A DNA stretch of 64,000 nt from Roseiarcus sp963721905 (GCA_963721905.1 CAVRMF010000016.1:89885-153884), one strand, 5' to 3'. Numbered from the stretch's first letter, positions 55,610-64,000 are shown. Program-made: numbers and translations. The notes: generated by a model from the sequence alone, not told the origin.

Positions 55610-55806
55610 CCCAATCGGAGCGTGCATTCGAGCCTTTGCCCAGCCGGTCCAGCCCCTGAAACGCGCCTCTGGGCCGTTGACCCGCGCCGTATACAATAAT
55701 ATTGTATGACTTATTGGAGGTCCCGTCGAAGCGAAAAGGCGTTCCCCGCCGAAGGCCGGCAACGATGGCAGACGCTCCAAGGTGTTGTCAACATGGGAGG
55801 AAATCA

Positions 55807-56736
55807 ATGCAGATACTGAAATGGCTGGGGTGCGCCGCCGTCGGCGCGACGATGTTTTTCGCCGGGAGCTCGGCGTTCGCCGTGACGATCGGCTTCTCGC
55901 AGGTGGGCGATGAGGGCGACTGGCGCCCGGCGTGGTCCAAGGACATGCAGGAAGAGGCGAAGAAGGAGGGCATCGACCTCAAATTCGCCGACGCGCAGGG
56001 CAAGGAAGAAGACCAGCTCAAGGCGGTTCGGTCGTTCATCGCCCAAAAGGTCGACGCAATCATCATCGCGCCGGTCGTCGTCACCGGCTGGGATCAGGTG
56101 CTCGCCGAAGCGAAGAAGGCCGGCATCCCGGTCTTCCTGGCCGACCGCGACGTCGACACAGCAGATAAATCCCTCTTCGTCACCCGTATTTCGGCCGACT
56201 TCAATCTCGAGGGCCGGCTTGCCGGCGCGTGGCTCGCCCAGGCGAGCAAGGGGAACTGCAACATTGTCGAATTGCAGGGCACCGTCGGCGCGGCGCCGGC
56301 GATCGAGCGCAAGAAGGGCTTCGAGGCGGTCATTTCCCTCTTCCCGAACATGAAGATCGTCAAGACGCAAAGCGGCAATTTCACCACCGACGGCGGTAAG
56401 CAGGTGATGGAGGCCTTCATCAAGTCGACCGACAACCTCAAGGGCATCTGTGGGGTGTTCGCGCATAACGACAACATGCAGCTTGGCGCGATCCAGGCGA
56501 TGAAGGAGGCCGGCCTGAAGCCCGGCAAGGACTTCCTGATGGTCTCGGTCGACTACGTACCGGCAATGAAGGAAGCGCTGGCCGCTGGCGACGCAAACGC
56601 CTCGGTCGAGCTTCGCTCGGCGATCGGCAAATATATCTACCCTGTGGTGACCGACTACCTGAAGGACAAGAAGGACCTGCCGAAGTGGATCGTCATCCCA
56701 TCCGATCTGCACACGGCGGCGACGCCAGCCGACTGA
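55807..56736 (+). CDS. Sugar ABC substrate-binding protein, YtfQ (galactofuranose) type
   Basis: Periplasmic sugar-binding protein of 309 residues. GGGAGG is seven bases before the ATG at 55807. The signal peptide ends at GSSAFAVT. IGFSQVGDEGDWRPAWSKDM near residue 27 is the characteristic YtfQ-type first strand and ligand segment. Next come VDAIIIAPVVVTGWDQVLAE, PVFLADRDVD and IVELQGTVGAAPAIERKKGF. YtfQ of E. coli binds galactofuranose. First gene of a complete transporter operon ending in a FadR-type regulator. Confidence 0.91.
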   Translation: MQILKWLGCAAVGATMFFAGSSAFAVTIGFSQVGDEGDWRPAWSKDMQEEAKKEGIDLKFADAQGKEEDQLKAVRSFIAQKVDAIIIAPVVVTGWDQVLAEAKKAGIPVFLADRDVDTADKSLFVTRISADFNLEGRLAGAWLAQASKGNCNIVELQGTVGAAPAIERKKGFEAVISLFPNMKIVKTQSGNFTTDGGKQVMEAFIKSTDNLKGICGVFAHNDNMQLGAIQAMKEAGLKPGKDFLMVSVDYVPAMKEALAAGDANASVELRSAIGKYIYPVVTDYLKDKKDLPKWIVIPSDLHTAATPAD

Positions 56737-56768
56737 CGCGAGGCCCGGCGTAAGACTGACTGTCGAAG

Positions 56769-56802
56769 CGCGCCCCGCCGGCCACCGGTCCGGCGGGGCG
56801 CG
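56769..56802 (+). repeat. Strong intra-operon stem-loop
   Basis: A perfect 13-bp GC stem (cgcgccccgccgg/ccggcggggcgcg) with an eight-base loop, 32 bases after the binding-protein stop and 89 before the ATPase start. No T-run follows, so it is more likely an mRNA-stabilising or attenuating hairpin that keeps binding-protein levels above those of the membrane parts. Confidence 0.75.
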
Positions 56803-56890
56803 TCCGTCGCGGTCGGGCGAGCTTGTGCAAAGGCCGCGCCCCGACGATAGTTCGTTCAAGTCCGCGGGAACGGTCGGTGGGGCGGAAACG

Positions 56891-58390
56891 ATGACTGCGC
56901 GAATTGAAATGGTCGGCGTGTCGAAGGCGTTTCCCGCCGTGCGCGCGCTGGAGCGCGTCGACTTCCAGGTCGCATCGGGCGAAGTCCATGCGCTGATGGG
57001 AGAGAACGGCGCCGGCAAGTCGACGCTGATCAAGATCATGACCGGCGCGCTCAGAAGCGACGAGGGCGAGATTCGCCTCGACGGCCGCGCCGTCGAAATC
57101 GACAGCCCCGGGCACGCCCGCGCTCTTGGAATCGGGGCCGTCTACCAGGAAGTCAATCTCGTTCCGACCATGTCGGTGACGAAGAACCTGACGCTCGGCC
57201 GCCAGCCGCGCCGGTTCGGCCTGATTTCGTGGCGCGAAGCGCGCGACCGCGCGCGGGAAAAGCTCGAACGGCTCAAGGTCGACATCGACGTCGAGCGTCC
57301 GCTGGGCTCCTATTCGGTGGCCGTCCAGCAATTGATCGCGATCGCCCGCGCGCTCGAAGACGACACACGCGTTCTGGTGCTGGACGAGCCGACGGCCAGT
57401 CTCGACGCAAGCGAGACCGAGCTTCTCTTTCAGGTTGTGCGCGATCTGAAAGACCGCGGCCTGGCTGTCGTCTTCATCACCCACTTCATCGATCAGGTCT
57501 ACCGGATCGCCGACCGGATTTCGGTCCTGCGCAACGGCCGGCTGGTGGGAGCAGCTCCAACCGCGGTGCTGCCGCCGCTCAAACTGATCTCGCTGATGCT
57601 CGGGCGGGAACTCGAGCACGTCGAGGAGCGGCTCGCCGCCTCGGCTCCCCCGCCGGAAGGAGAGCGGGTCCTCGTCGCCGAGGGGCTCGGCCGCCGGCAG
57701 TCCATGGCCCCCTTCGACCTTTCGCTGCGCAGCGGGGAAGTGGTCGGGCTGGCGGGGCTGTTGGGCTCGGGGCGAACGGAGGTCGCCAAGCTCATATTTG
57801 GCGCGATAAGGCCGGATTCCGGACGCCTCGAGATCGGCGGCCAGCCGATGACGGCGCACTCGCCGCGGCAATCGCTGCGCCACGGGATGGCCTTCTGCCC
57901 AGAGGACCGTAAGGCCGAAGGCATATTCGGCGAACTCACCGTCCGCGAGAACATTGTGCTTGCGCTGCAGTCCAAACGGGGGTGGCTGCGCCGGCTGTCG
58001 CAGAAGGAGCAGGACGAACTCGCCGAGGAGATGATCAAGACCCTCGCAATCGCGACATCGGATGCGAACAAACCGGCCGGCCAATTGTCGGGCGGCAACC
58101 AGCAGAAGGTCATGCTGGCGCGATCGCTCGTTTCGGGCCCGCGCATACTCATTCTCGACGAGCCGACGCGCGGCATCGACGTTGGCGCCCATGCGGAAAT
58201 CGTGTTGCTGATCCGCACGCTCTGCGCCCGCGGCCTGGCGCTGCTGGTGGCCTCCTCGGAGCTTGACGAACTGGTGACGGTGAGCAATCGCATCGCGGTG
58301 CTGCGCGACCGGCGAAAGATCGGAGAACTTGCCTTCTCGGACATCACCCGCGAGACCGTCATTCGAACCATCGCCGGCGCGACCTCATGA
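56891..58390 (+). CDS. Sugar ABC transporter ATPase, double cassette (YtfR type)
   Basis: A 499-residue CUT2 ATPase with two cassettes. First: Walker A GENGAGKST near residue 38, signature-region SYSVAVQQLIAIARAL, Walker B VLVLDEPTASLD. Second: LLGSGRTEVAKLIFG (degenerate Walker A), FCPEDRKAEGIFGELTVREN, signature LSGGNQQKVMLARSL, Walker B ILILDEPTRGID. I start it at 56891 (MTARIEM). Its stop overlaps the first permease by four bases. Confidence 0.93.
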   Translation: MTARIEMVGVSKAFPAVRALERVDFQVASGEVHALMGENGAGKSTLIKIMTGALRSDEGEIRLDGRAVEIDSPGHARALGIGAVYQEVNLVPTMSVTKNLTLGRQPRRFGLISWREARDRAREKLERLKVDIDVERPLGSYSVAVQQLIAIARALEDDTRVLVLDEPTASLDASETELLFQVVRDLKDRGLAVVFITHFIDQVYRIADRISVLRNGRLVGAAPTAVLPPLKLISLMLGRELEHVEERLAASAPPPEGERVLVAEGLGRRQSMAPFDLSLRSGEVVGLAGLLGSGRTEVAKLIFGAIRPDSGRLEIGGQPMTAHSPRQSLRHGMAFCPEDRKAEGIFGELTVRENIVLALQSKRGWLRRLSQKEQDELAEEMIKTLAIATSDANKPAGQLSGGNQQKVMLARSLVSGPRILILDEPTRGIDVGAHAEIVLLIRTLCARGLALLVASSELDELVTVSNRIAVLRDRRKIGELAFSDITRETVIRTIAGATS

Positions 58391-59448
58391 CGCCGGAGTT
58401 GATGACCCGAAGTTCGAAGGCCGCGGCGCCATCATCGCTCACTCCGCAACTGCGCGCTCTCGCAGGGCACCGCGCGGTCTGGCCGCTCTTGGCGCTGGCC
58501 CTCATCTTCGCCGTCGACGGCTGGATATCGCCGGGGTTCTTCTCCATCCGCATCGTCGAGGGCCGCCTGTTCGGCAACCTGATCGACATTCTCTACCGGG
58601 CCGTGCCGACGGCGGTGGTGGCGCTCGGCATGGCCGTCGTCATCGGCACCAAGGGAATCGACCTATCCGTCGGCTCGGTCATCGCCATCGTCGGCGCCGT
58701 GATCACGTGGCGGATCCATGCCGGCGATCCGCATGGGCTCATTCTTCTGAGCGCGCTCGGCGTCGGCCTCCTTTGCGGATTGTGGAACGGGTTCCTCGTC
58801 GCCATTCTCGACATCCAGCCGATCATCGCGACCCTGATCCTCATGGTGTCCGGCCGCGGCATCGGGCTCATGATCAATCTGCTCTATGGAGGCACCAACC
58901 CGAGCTTCACCAGTCCGCTGCTTCAGGGCCTCAGTGTCGGCCACATCGGGCTAGTCCCGACACGGCTGATCCTCGGCGCCGCGATCTTCGGCGCGCTCTG
59001 GCTTTTGATCCGGCGCACCGCGCTCGGATTGTTTCTCGAGGCAGTCGGGGGCAATTCGAAGGCCGCCAATCTGGCTGGGATCGACGCCCGCCTCGTCAAA
59101 TATGCCGCCTATCTCATATGCGGACTGTGCGCCGCCTGGGCGGGCGTCGTTCTGGCGGCCGACACCCACACCTCCGACCCTGTCAGCATCGGCCTCTACA
59201 TCGAGCTCGACGCCATTCTGGCGGTGGTGATCGGCGGCGGCTCGCTGTCGGGCGGACGGATCTATCTCGGCATGACCGTGCTCGGCGCTCTTGTGATCCA
59301 GGCGCTGACGACGTCCATCCTCACCAGCGGCCTGCCGCCCGAGTACAATCTCGTCGTCAAGGCTGTCGTCGTGGTCATCGTCCTTCTCTTGCAATCGAAC
59401 AACGCGCGCCAGGCCCTACTCCGGCCGTTCGGGGGCGGAAAGCGATGA
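58387..59448 (+). CDS. Sugar ABC transporter permease, YtfT type
   Basis: Inner-membrane permease of 353 residues. ALGMAVVIGTKGIDLSVGSV near residue 80, ILDIQPIIATLILMVSGRGI near 140, AVGGNSKAANLAGIDARLVK near 218 and AVVIGGGSLSGGRIYLGMTV near 278 are CUT2 permease marks. It overlaps both neighbours by four bases (ATGA), so the ATPase and the two permeases are translationally coupled. Confidence 0.93.
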   Translation: MTPELMTRSSKAAAPSSLTPQLRALAGHRAVWPLLALALIFAVDGWISPGFFSIRIVEGRLFGNLIDILYRAVPTAVVALGMAVVIGTKGIDLSVGSVIAIVGAVITWRIHAGDPHGLILLSALGVGLLCGLWNGFLVAILDIQPIIATLILMVSGRGIGLMINLLYGGTNPSFTSPLLQGLSVGHIGLVPTRLILGAAIFGALWLLIRRTALGLFLEAVGGNSKAANLAGIDARLVKYAAYLICGLCAAWAGVVLAADTHTSDPVSIGLYIELDAILAVVIGGGSLSGGRIYLGMTVLGALVIQALTTSILTSGLPPEYNLVVKAVVVVIVLLLQSNNARQALLRPFGGGKR

Positions 59449-60416
59449 GGGCGATCAACGAGAAGTACCTGCCGCTCCTTGCGACAATCGCGGTCTTTGC
59501 CGCCCTCTTCATCACCGGCGGCCTTCTCTACAACAACTTCATGTCGACCTTGGTGCTGGGCGATGTGCTTGCCGACAACGCCTTCATCATCACGGCCGCG
59601 ATCGGCACGACCTTCGTCATCCTCTCCGGCGGGATCGATCTGTCGATCGGCTCGATGATCGGCTTTGTCGGCGTGGTGATGGCCAACCTCGACGTGGTCG
59701 GGTGGCATCCGCTCGCGTCGGCGGCGATGATGCTGGGCTTCGGCCTCTTCTTCGGCGCTCTCCAGGGATTCATCATCGACTTCTGCGAGATCCAGCCTTT
59801 CATAGTCACGCTCGCCGGGCTTTTTTTGCTGCGCGGCGGCTGTTTCATGATCAATCTCGACTCCGTGCCGATCCGACACCCGTTTGCCGCCGCCTTCGAG
59901 GCGGCGAGCATCCCTCTGCCCGGGGGGGGATTCCTCGCGAGCTCGGCGATCGTCATGCTCGTCGCGTTGGTGGCGGCGATCGTCATCGCCCATTTCACCC
60001 GCTTCGGCGCCAATGTTTACGCCATCGGCGGCGACCGCGCCTCGGCCGCCCTGATGGGCGTGCCGATGCGCCGGACGACGGTCGCCATCTACGCGCTCGG
60101 CGGCGTCTATAGCGCGCTCGGCGGCGTCATCTACGCGCTCTATACGTCTTCCGGCTACCCTCTCGCCGGGACGGGAAACGAGCTGACCGCGATTGCATCC
60201 GTGGTCCTCGGCGGCACCCTGCTGACGGGAGGCGTCGGGATGGTCGCGGGCACGCTGTTCGGCGGCATGATCCTCGGCTTGATTGCGACGCTGATCAACT
60301 TCAACGGGTCGCTCAACGGCGCCTGGATCATGATCAGCGGCGGAATTCTCCTGTTCCTTTTCATCGTGATGCAGAGATCTTTGGTCAGTTCCTTCAAATT
60401 GCGAGATACAACCTGA
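59445..60416 (+). CDS. Sugar ABC transporter permease, YjfF type
   Basis: Second permease of the heterodimeric channel, 323 residues. GTTFVILSGGIDLSIGSMIG near residue 58, FCEIQPFIVTLAGLFLLRGG near 112, IGGDRASAALMGVPMRRTTV near 195 and VVLGGTLLTGGVGMVAGTLF near 258. It starts at 59445 inside the previous stop; the longer frame to 58,329 is out-of-frame overlap with the first permease. YtfT plus YjfF pairs are typical of galactofuranose transporters. Confidence 0.93.
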   Translation: MRAINEKYLPLLATIAVFAALFITGGLLYNNFMSTLVLGDVLADNAFIITAAIGTTFVILSGGIDLSIGSMIGFVGVVMANLDVVGWHPLASAAMMLGFGLFFGALQGFIIDFCEIQPFIVTLAGLFLLRGGCFMINLDSVPIRHPFAAAFEAASIPLPGGGFLASSAIVMLVALVAAIVIAHFTRFGANVYAIGGDRASAALMGVPMRRTTVAIYALGGVYSALGGVIYALYTSSGYPLAGTGNELTAIASVVLGGTLLTGGVGMVAGTLFGGMILGLIATLINFNGSLNGAWIMISGGILLFLFIVMQRSLVSSFKLRDTT

Positions 60417-60430
60417 GTCGCGAAAAATCC

Positions 60431-61267
60431 ATGCAGCGGACCGCCAAACCCCCGAGCAGCGCGGCAGCTGGGCGCCGGACGACCTCTCCGCGTGTGATCT
60501 CCGGCGGGAACGTGCGGCCTGGCCGCGACAATTCGGGGTTCGAGCGCAACCTTCACAGCCAGCTCGCGGGCCGGCTTGGTCGGGACATCGTCGCCGGGAT
60601 CTATCCACCCGGATCGCTGCTGCCGAGCGCGACGGAAATGTGCGCGCGCTTTTCCGTCTCCCGTACGGCGCTGAGGGAAGCCTACAGCCGGCTCAGCGCC
60701 AAGGCGCTGATCGTCGCGCGACCGAAGATCGGCACCCGGGTCCGCCCCAACGCGGACTGGAACCTGCTCGATCCCGAAGTGCTCGCCTGGCATCTGCAGG
60801 CGCGGCCGACCGAACATTTCGTCGACGATCTCTTCGTCCTGCGGCAGATGGTGGAGCCGGCCGCGGCGGCCTTGGCGGCGTCGTCGCGCTCCCGCGCCAC
60901 AGTCGAGCGGATCGCCGAAGCCTACGGCCGCATGGACCGGTTCAAGAACGGCGCGGGCGACCTCATCGGCGCCGATCTCGATTTCCACATGGGGATCCTC
61001 GAAGCGACCGAGAACCCGTTCCTCGCGGCGCTCGGCGGACTGATCCAGACCGCGCTCGAGTGCACGTTCCAGCTCAGCTGGCAGGGCGCGCGGCGCATTC
61101 AGGACGATCGTCTGCTTCAGCACCGGAGGATCTTCGAAGCGATTCGCGACCGCGCCCCGGAACGCGCCAGAGACCGGATGGCCGAGCTCCTCAGCGACTC
61201 GATCGGGGACGTGCGGGAGTTTTTGAGGCAGCGCGGCGAAGCGGCGGACGCCCCCGCACGGTCGTGA
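60431..61267 (+). CDS. FadR-family (GntR) transcriptional regulator
   Basis: A 278-residue regulator. After about 35 variable residues comes the winged helix: LGRDIVAGIYPPGSLLPSAT, CARFSVSRTALREAYSRLSA with the recognition helix, and VRPKIGTRV-like wing residues. The C-terminal FCD domain has LRQMVEPAAAALAA, DLDFHMGILEATENPFL (Asp and His metal ligands) and QHRRIFEAIRDR. It lies 14 bases after the second permease and most likely represses the operon until a sugar-acid ligand binds (inference). It is convergent with the flagellar genes, no gap. Confidence 0.91.
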   Translation: MQRTAKPPSSAAAGRRTTSPRVISGGNVRPGRDNSGFERNLHSQLAGRLGRDIVAGIYPPGSLLPSATEMCARFSVSRTALREAYSRLSAKALIVARPKIGTRVRPNADWNLLDPEVLAWHLQARPTEHFVDDLFVLRQMVEPAAAALAASSRSRATVERIAEAYGRMDRFKNGAGDLIGADLDFHMGILEATENPFLAALGGLIQTALECTFQLSWQGARRIQDDRLLQHRRIFEAIRDRAPERARDRMAELLSDSIGDVREFLRQRGEAADAPARS

Positions 61268-61741
61268 TCACTCCGCCGCCGGAGTTCCTGGCCGCGCGCG
61301 CGTGTCGCTGATCGGGGCGTAGGTGAATTCCTGCACGCCGACGTCGACCAGCACGTCGCCCTTCACCCGCGTGTTCACAGCGCGAATGAGCGCCTTGCCC
61401 ATCGTGGCGAAGTCGAAGCGGTCCATATGGTCGAAGTCGATCGTGTCGTCGTTGTAGACATAGCGGAACGCCTCGTCGACCAGGATCGAGTCGGGCGCCA
61501 TCGCAGCGGTCCTGAGCGCGTTGAGATCGACCGTGTAGCTCAAGAGCATGACCGCGTAGCCCTTGACGGCGCCGTCCTTGATGCGCGGGACATTGATCTC
61601 GTGGGTCTTGCGCGCTTCCGTCTCTCTCTGCGGCGAGGCGGCCGCGTGTTCCTCGCGGAGAACCAGAAGCTGCCGGGCGCCGATTTCCGCCGTGACCGTC
61701 GCGGCGGACGCGAGGAGCCCGATGATGATCGCGCGGATCAT
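61268..61741 (-). CDS. Hypothetical flagellum-associated protein, FliL-like
   Basis: A 157-residue protein with an N-terminal signal or anchor (MIRAIIIGLLASAATVTAEI). The body ends in DFATMGKALIRAVNTRVKGD and VLVDVGVQEFTYAP, which resembles the final helix and strand of FliL-like proteins. It is the third gene of an overlapping trio behind a rod-binding protein, which supports a flagellar role. A FliL relationship is only suggested by pattern. Confidence 0.65.
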   Translation of the reverse strand: MIRAIIIGLLASAATVTAEIGARQLLVLREEHAAASPQRETEARKTHEINVPRIKDGAVKGYAVMLLSYTVDLNALRTAAMAPDSILVDEAFRYVYNDDTIDFDHMDRFDFATMGKALIRAVNTRVKGDVLVDVGVQEFTYAPISDTRARPGTPAAE

Positions 61742-62136
61742 TCGTCGAAGCGCCCCCAGGCGAGCGCAGTATAGGTTCCGTCCGACTGGCCGTCGCGGAT
61801 CGCGCGCGCGATGATCTCGGCGACCGCGACGGAGGCTTTGAGTTGGACGCCGAGCGCGCGTCGGTTGGCTTCGAGCGCGGCGGCGAGATCGGCGAGGGCC
61901 TCGCGCAGGGCGCCAGTCGGGGTCGCGCCCGCGAGCGCGGGAAGGAGGCGGTTGAGCTCGAGAAGCCCCTGGTTCTTGCGGGCGCTGTAAGCCTCGTAGG
62001 GGACCGGCCGCCCTCGTGCGATGTCCTCGGTTTCCGACGCCGCCGTCTGGCGCAGGCGCTCGACGATCGGCAGCGCCATGGCGAGCGCGGCCTCGATGCT
62101 GGGCGCTGCCGAGGGTTGTCGACGGGAAGGGCTCAT
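61738..62136 (-). CDS. Hypothetical flagellar protein, FlgN-like
   Basis: A 132-residue all-helical protein: ALAMALPIVERLRQTAASET, YSARKNQGLLELNRLLPALA, LADLAAALEANRRALGVQLK, and AVAEIIARAIRDGQSDGTYT at the end. The long helical hairpin with an invariant-looking Leu/Asn register and a YTALAW-type tail resembles the FlgN chaperones found next to flgJ in alphaproteobacteria. It overlaps both neighbours by four bases. Confidence 0.62.
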   Translation of the reverse strand: MSPSRRQPSAAPSIEAALAMALPIVERLRQTAASETEDIARGRPVPYEAYSARKNQGLLELNRLLPALAGATPTGALREALADLAAALEANRRALGVQLKASVAVAEIIARAIRDGQSDGTYTALAWGRFDE

Positions 62137-62705
62137 CCGCGCTTGCGCCCCGCGACGAGAACAGCGCCGTTAACGAACGTGGCGGCGCTCGGCGCCGAGA
62201 GGATGTTCGCGCTCATCTGCGCGGCGTCGCCCGCGATCGTCTTCGCCTCGACGTGGCGCGAGGGCACGAGGTCGTGGGTCGCGAAGAGGCGGCGGCTGAG
62301 ACCCAGCGCGCCGGACTTGGCGATCTGCCCCGAAATCTGCTCGGACAGCATGGAGCGCCACATGTCGCCCGCGGAGCCCTCGCCGAAAACGCTTCCCGCA
62401 TCCTTTGGCAGGAGCTCGCCGACGAAGGAATTGATGAGCGTCGCCTCGAATTCGACCTTGGCGCGCGAGGCCTTGTCGGGCCCGTCCGCCATTGCGGCGA
62501 GGCGCGAGCGGGCGTCCGCAAGGCCTTCGGCGGCAAGGCCCGCCTGAGGCGCGGACGAAGCGGCCTTTTCCAGGTCGGCGGCGAAATCCGCCGACGGGGC
62601 AGAACCGGCAAGCGCGCCGAGCCGCTCGGCCGCGAGGCTCGCGCGCGCCGGGTCGGCTGCGTTCAGGACTTCAAGGATGACGTCGGAGCGGGGATTGAAA
62701 GCCAT
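62133..62705 (-). CDS. Flagellar rod-binding protein (FlgJ N-terminal type)
   Basis: A 190-residue protein whose C-terminal part, KVEFEATLINSFVGELLPKD, SAGDMWRSMLSEQISGQIAK and SGALGLSRRLF, is the rod-binding domain of FlgJ. No muramidase domain is attached, as is usual in alphaproteobacteria. It should cap the growing rod in the periplasm. I start it at 62705 (MAFNPRSD, AGGTGG upstream). First gene of the trio; an ISAs1-family element begins 103 bases upstream and may separate it from its promoter or operon. Confidence 0.82.
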   Translation of the reverse strand: MAFNPRSDVILEVLNAADPARASLAAERLGALAGSAPSADFAADLEKAASSAPQAGLAAEGLADARSRLAAMADGPDKASRAKVEFEATLINSFVGELLPKDAGSVFGEGSAGDMWRSMLSEQISGQIAKSGALGLSRRLFATHDLVPSRHVEAKTIAGDAAQMSANILSAPSAATFVNGAVLVAGRKRG

Positions 62706-62756
62706 GGAATGCCACCTGTCGCGCCGGCCCTCATCCGGCCGCGCTTCGCGCGTCCA

Positions 62757-62780
62757 CCTTCTCCCGTGAACGGGAGAAGG
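62757..62780. repeat. REP-like perfect palindrome
   Basis: ccttctcccg, loop tgaa, cgggagaagg: a 10-bp perfect stem. Its surroundings (ctcatccggcc, cttcgcgcg, ctctcccgctcgcggg) match a dispersed extragenic palindrome often seen in this bacterial order. It lies between the rod-binding gene and the ISAs1-family element. Confidence 0.7.
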
Positions 62781-62807
62781 GCATGCGCCCCCTCTCCCGC
62801 TCGCGGG

Positions 62808-64000
62808 CAGGGCTATCGCATATGAACAAAGAGTTCGAAGAGGAATTCTTTTTTCCAACCGGCGAGTTTCATTTTGCGTGCCACGGAGCGGTTGTCGGGG
62901 TGGGCCTTTAAGATGTCGAGGCTCATTCGACGGATGAAGGAGAGGTTTTGTGGGGCGTGGTTCTTGCGGGTTCGGGCGTCGTCTTCGTTGAAGACGACGT
63001 CGAGCGGCCAATGCAGGTTGTTTTCGACACCCCAATGATTGCGCACCGTTTCCATCATTGTTTTTGGCGACATGCGTTTGGACAAGGCGACGTGATGGGT
63101 GAAAGTCTTGATCTCTCCCTTCGCGGCGCGCCGTTGGCTTTCGACCCGGCCGAACGCGACGAGCCCGGGAAAGGGCGGCGCGCCTTTGGGCGGCGCGACG
63201 ATGCTGGCGCGGCGGCGCTCGAAACGGTCGTGGCCTTCTTCGCTCGTTTCATGAAAGGCAAGCGCGCCGGCGCCATCGGCTTGGGCGAAGGCTTGAAGCG
63301 CGCAAGCCAACAGCGGCCCGTTGTTGGCCTTGAGCTTGAGGGCGTAATGGGCGCCGGCGGCGCGAACTCCTTCGGCCATTTTGGGATGGCAGTGCAAGGC
63401 GTCGGCGGTGACGACGCAGCCTTTCAAATCAAGGCTTTGCAACACTTTGAGGGTTGCTGCGACCTCGTTGCCGTCGCTGCTCGCGAGCGCCGCGATCGAC
63501 ACCCGCGTCTCAGCGTCCCAGACGCTGATCATCAGCGGCGGCATGAAGGCGCGCCCACGCTCGTAGCCGCGCCGCACCCGCTTGCCGTCGATGGCGACGA
63601 CCCCCTTGGCCGGCCCGAGCCCGAGACCTTCGCGCATGGCCCGCGCGAAAGTCTGAAAGGTCCGGGCCATGTCCTCGGGATCGAGCAGGCGGAACAGCCG
63701 CGAGAAGCTGTCATGGCTCGGCGCGCCATGGCGCAAATCGACAATCTCGCTCATATCGTCTTCATTGACGGAAGCGAAATCAGCTATATCCACGCACGAT
63801 TTCGCCCCGCACAGAGTCGCCACCAGCGAGATGAACAACATCGCCGAGCATTCGTGCCGCGCGTTGAAATCACGCGGATCGCGAACCTCGCGCAAAATGG
63901 TAATCAGCGGTTCCATCAAGAGCCTCCCGAATCAGGAAGCCTCTCAAGAATTGGTTTTTATCGTTCGCGCAATCCCCCATACTCATCTGCGATTCCCCTG
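62808..64000 (-). mobile_element. ISAs1-family insertion sequence, complete
   Basis: A 1,193-bp element. The ends cagggctatcgcatatga at 62,808 and, on the other strand, caggggaatcgcagatga at 64,000 match at 15 of 18 positions, so they are the terminal inverted repeats. The size and single transposase fit the family. The element ends on the last base of the window, so target duplication cannot be checked on that side. Confidence 0.85.
62813..63919 (-). CDS. ISAs1-family transposase
   Basis: A 368-residue DDE transposase. The N-terminal DDE_Tnp_1-associated region holds REVRDPRDFNARHECSAMLF; catalytic residues lie in VVAIDGKRVRRG (Asp), CVVTADALHCHPKMAEGV (Asp) and RNHWGVENNLHWPLDVVFNE (Glu). 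The frame is intact and ends six bases from the left tip. The element may still be mobile. Confidence 0.95.
   Translation of the reverse strand: MMEPLITILREVRDPRDFNARHECSAMLFISLVATLCGAKSCVDIADFASVNEDDMSEIVDLRHGAPSHDSFSRLFRLLDPEDMARTFQTFARAMREGLGLGPAKGVVAIDGKRVRRGYERGRAFMPPLMISVWDAETRVSIAALASSDGNEVAATLKVLQSLDLKGCVVTADALHCHPKMAEGVRAAGAHYALKLKANNGPLLACALQAFAQADGAGALAFHETSEEGHDRFERRRASIVAPPKGAPPFPGLVAFGRVESQRRAAKGEIKTFTHHVALSKRMSPKTMMETVRNHWGVENNLHWPLDVVFNEDDARTRKNHAPQNLSFIRRMSLDILKAHPDNRSVARKMKLAGWKKEFLFELFVHMR

Noticed and set aside
56693..58192. A 499-codon minus-strand frame over the sugar ATPase
   Set aside because: Antisense to an intact double-cassette ATPase with all motifs.
59262..60608. 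A 448-codon minus-strand frame over the permease genes
   Set aside because: Rich in Asp, Arg, His and Gln with no hydrophobic core, as expected for the reverse of membrane-protein codons.

Overview
The window reads as chromosome of a GC-rich alphaproteobacterium, most likely Hyphomicrobiales (Rhizobiales) and possibly the Beijerinckiaceae/Methylocystaceae side. That placement is inferred from codon use, the many ABC transporters, the LigD remnant, Flp/Tad pilus proteins, a PEP-CTERM protein and the layout of the flagellar genes. No rRNA, tRNA or CRISPR array is visible.

Bases 1-26,300 are a dense catabolic island. The first part (0-10.4 kb) holds an SDR, CutC, an AstE/AspA-type deacylase, a Gfo/Idh/MocA dehydrogenase, an orphan MalK-type ATPase, a RidA protein, a COG3964 amidohydrolase, an unrecognised putative TIM-barrel protein, a COG3618 lactonase-type hydrolase and a D-serine dehydratase/D-threonine aldolase-type PLP enzyme. 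The second part (10.7-19.5 kb) is one minus-strand transcription unit. It joins a branched-chain-amino-acid-type ABC transporter (binding protein, LivH, frameshifted LivM, LivG, LivF) to two cytoplasmic glycosidases, GH31 and GH127. The third part (19.8-26.3 kb) is a second minus-strand unit: DegT aminotransferase, ribose-type sugar ABC transporter, YdjC-like deacetylase and another Gfo/Idh/MocA dehydrogenase. Its upstream end is cut off. Only the tail of a MalG-like permease remains, joined to a piece of a ligD gene.

Bases 27,200-35,585 are a stack of nested mobile elements. Group II intron A (5' end at 35,585, minus strand) lies 11 bases after the stop codon of an adenylate cyclase gene. 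Its maturase ORF has been entered by an IS110-family element (about 33,525-35,076) and is also broken by an 80-bp tandem duplication. A second group II intron, B, appears to begin exactly at the base of intron A's domain V. Its maturase ORF is split by a 2.76-kb serine-recombinase element (28,306-31,062). Removing each insertion on paper restores the maturase reading frames almost to the base.

Bases 35.6-43.4 kb hold the receptor-type cyclase, translationally coupled to a frameshifted periplasmic binding protein, followed by decayed insertion sequences (IS110, IS1380) and small orphan ORFs. Bases 43.6-55.6 kb hold a Vsr repair endonuclease, a GNAT acetyltransferase, a DUF502 membrane protein, three Tad pilus-associated proteins, a PEP-CTERM protein, a C5 cytosine methyltransferase, glucokinase, UbiA and a DUF2332 protein. 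Bases 55.8-61.3 kb are a complete galactofuranose-type sugar ABC operon (binding protein, double ATPase, two permeases) ending in a FadR-type regulator. The window ends with three overlapping flagellum-associated genes and a complete ISAs1-family element (62,808-64,000) inserted just upstream of them.

The strongest novelty candidates are the intron/IS stack, the three-ORF serine-recombinase element, a possible IS110 bridge-RNA locus, and the pairing of an amino-acid-type ABC importer with GH127/GH31 glycosidases.
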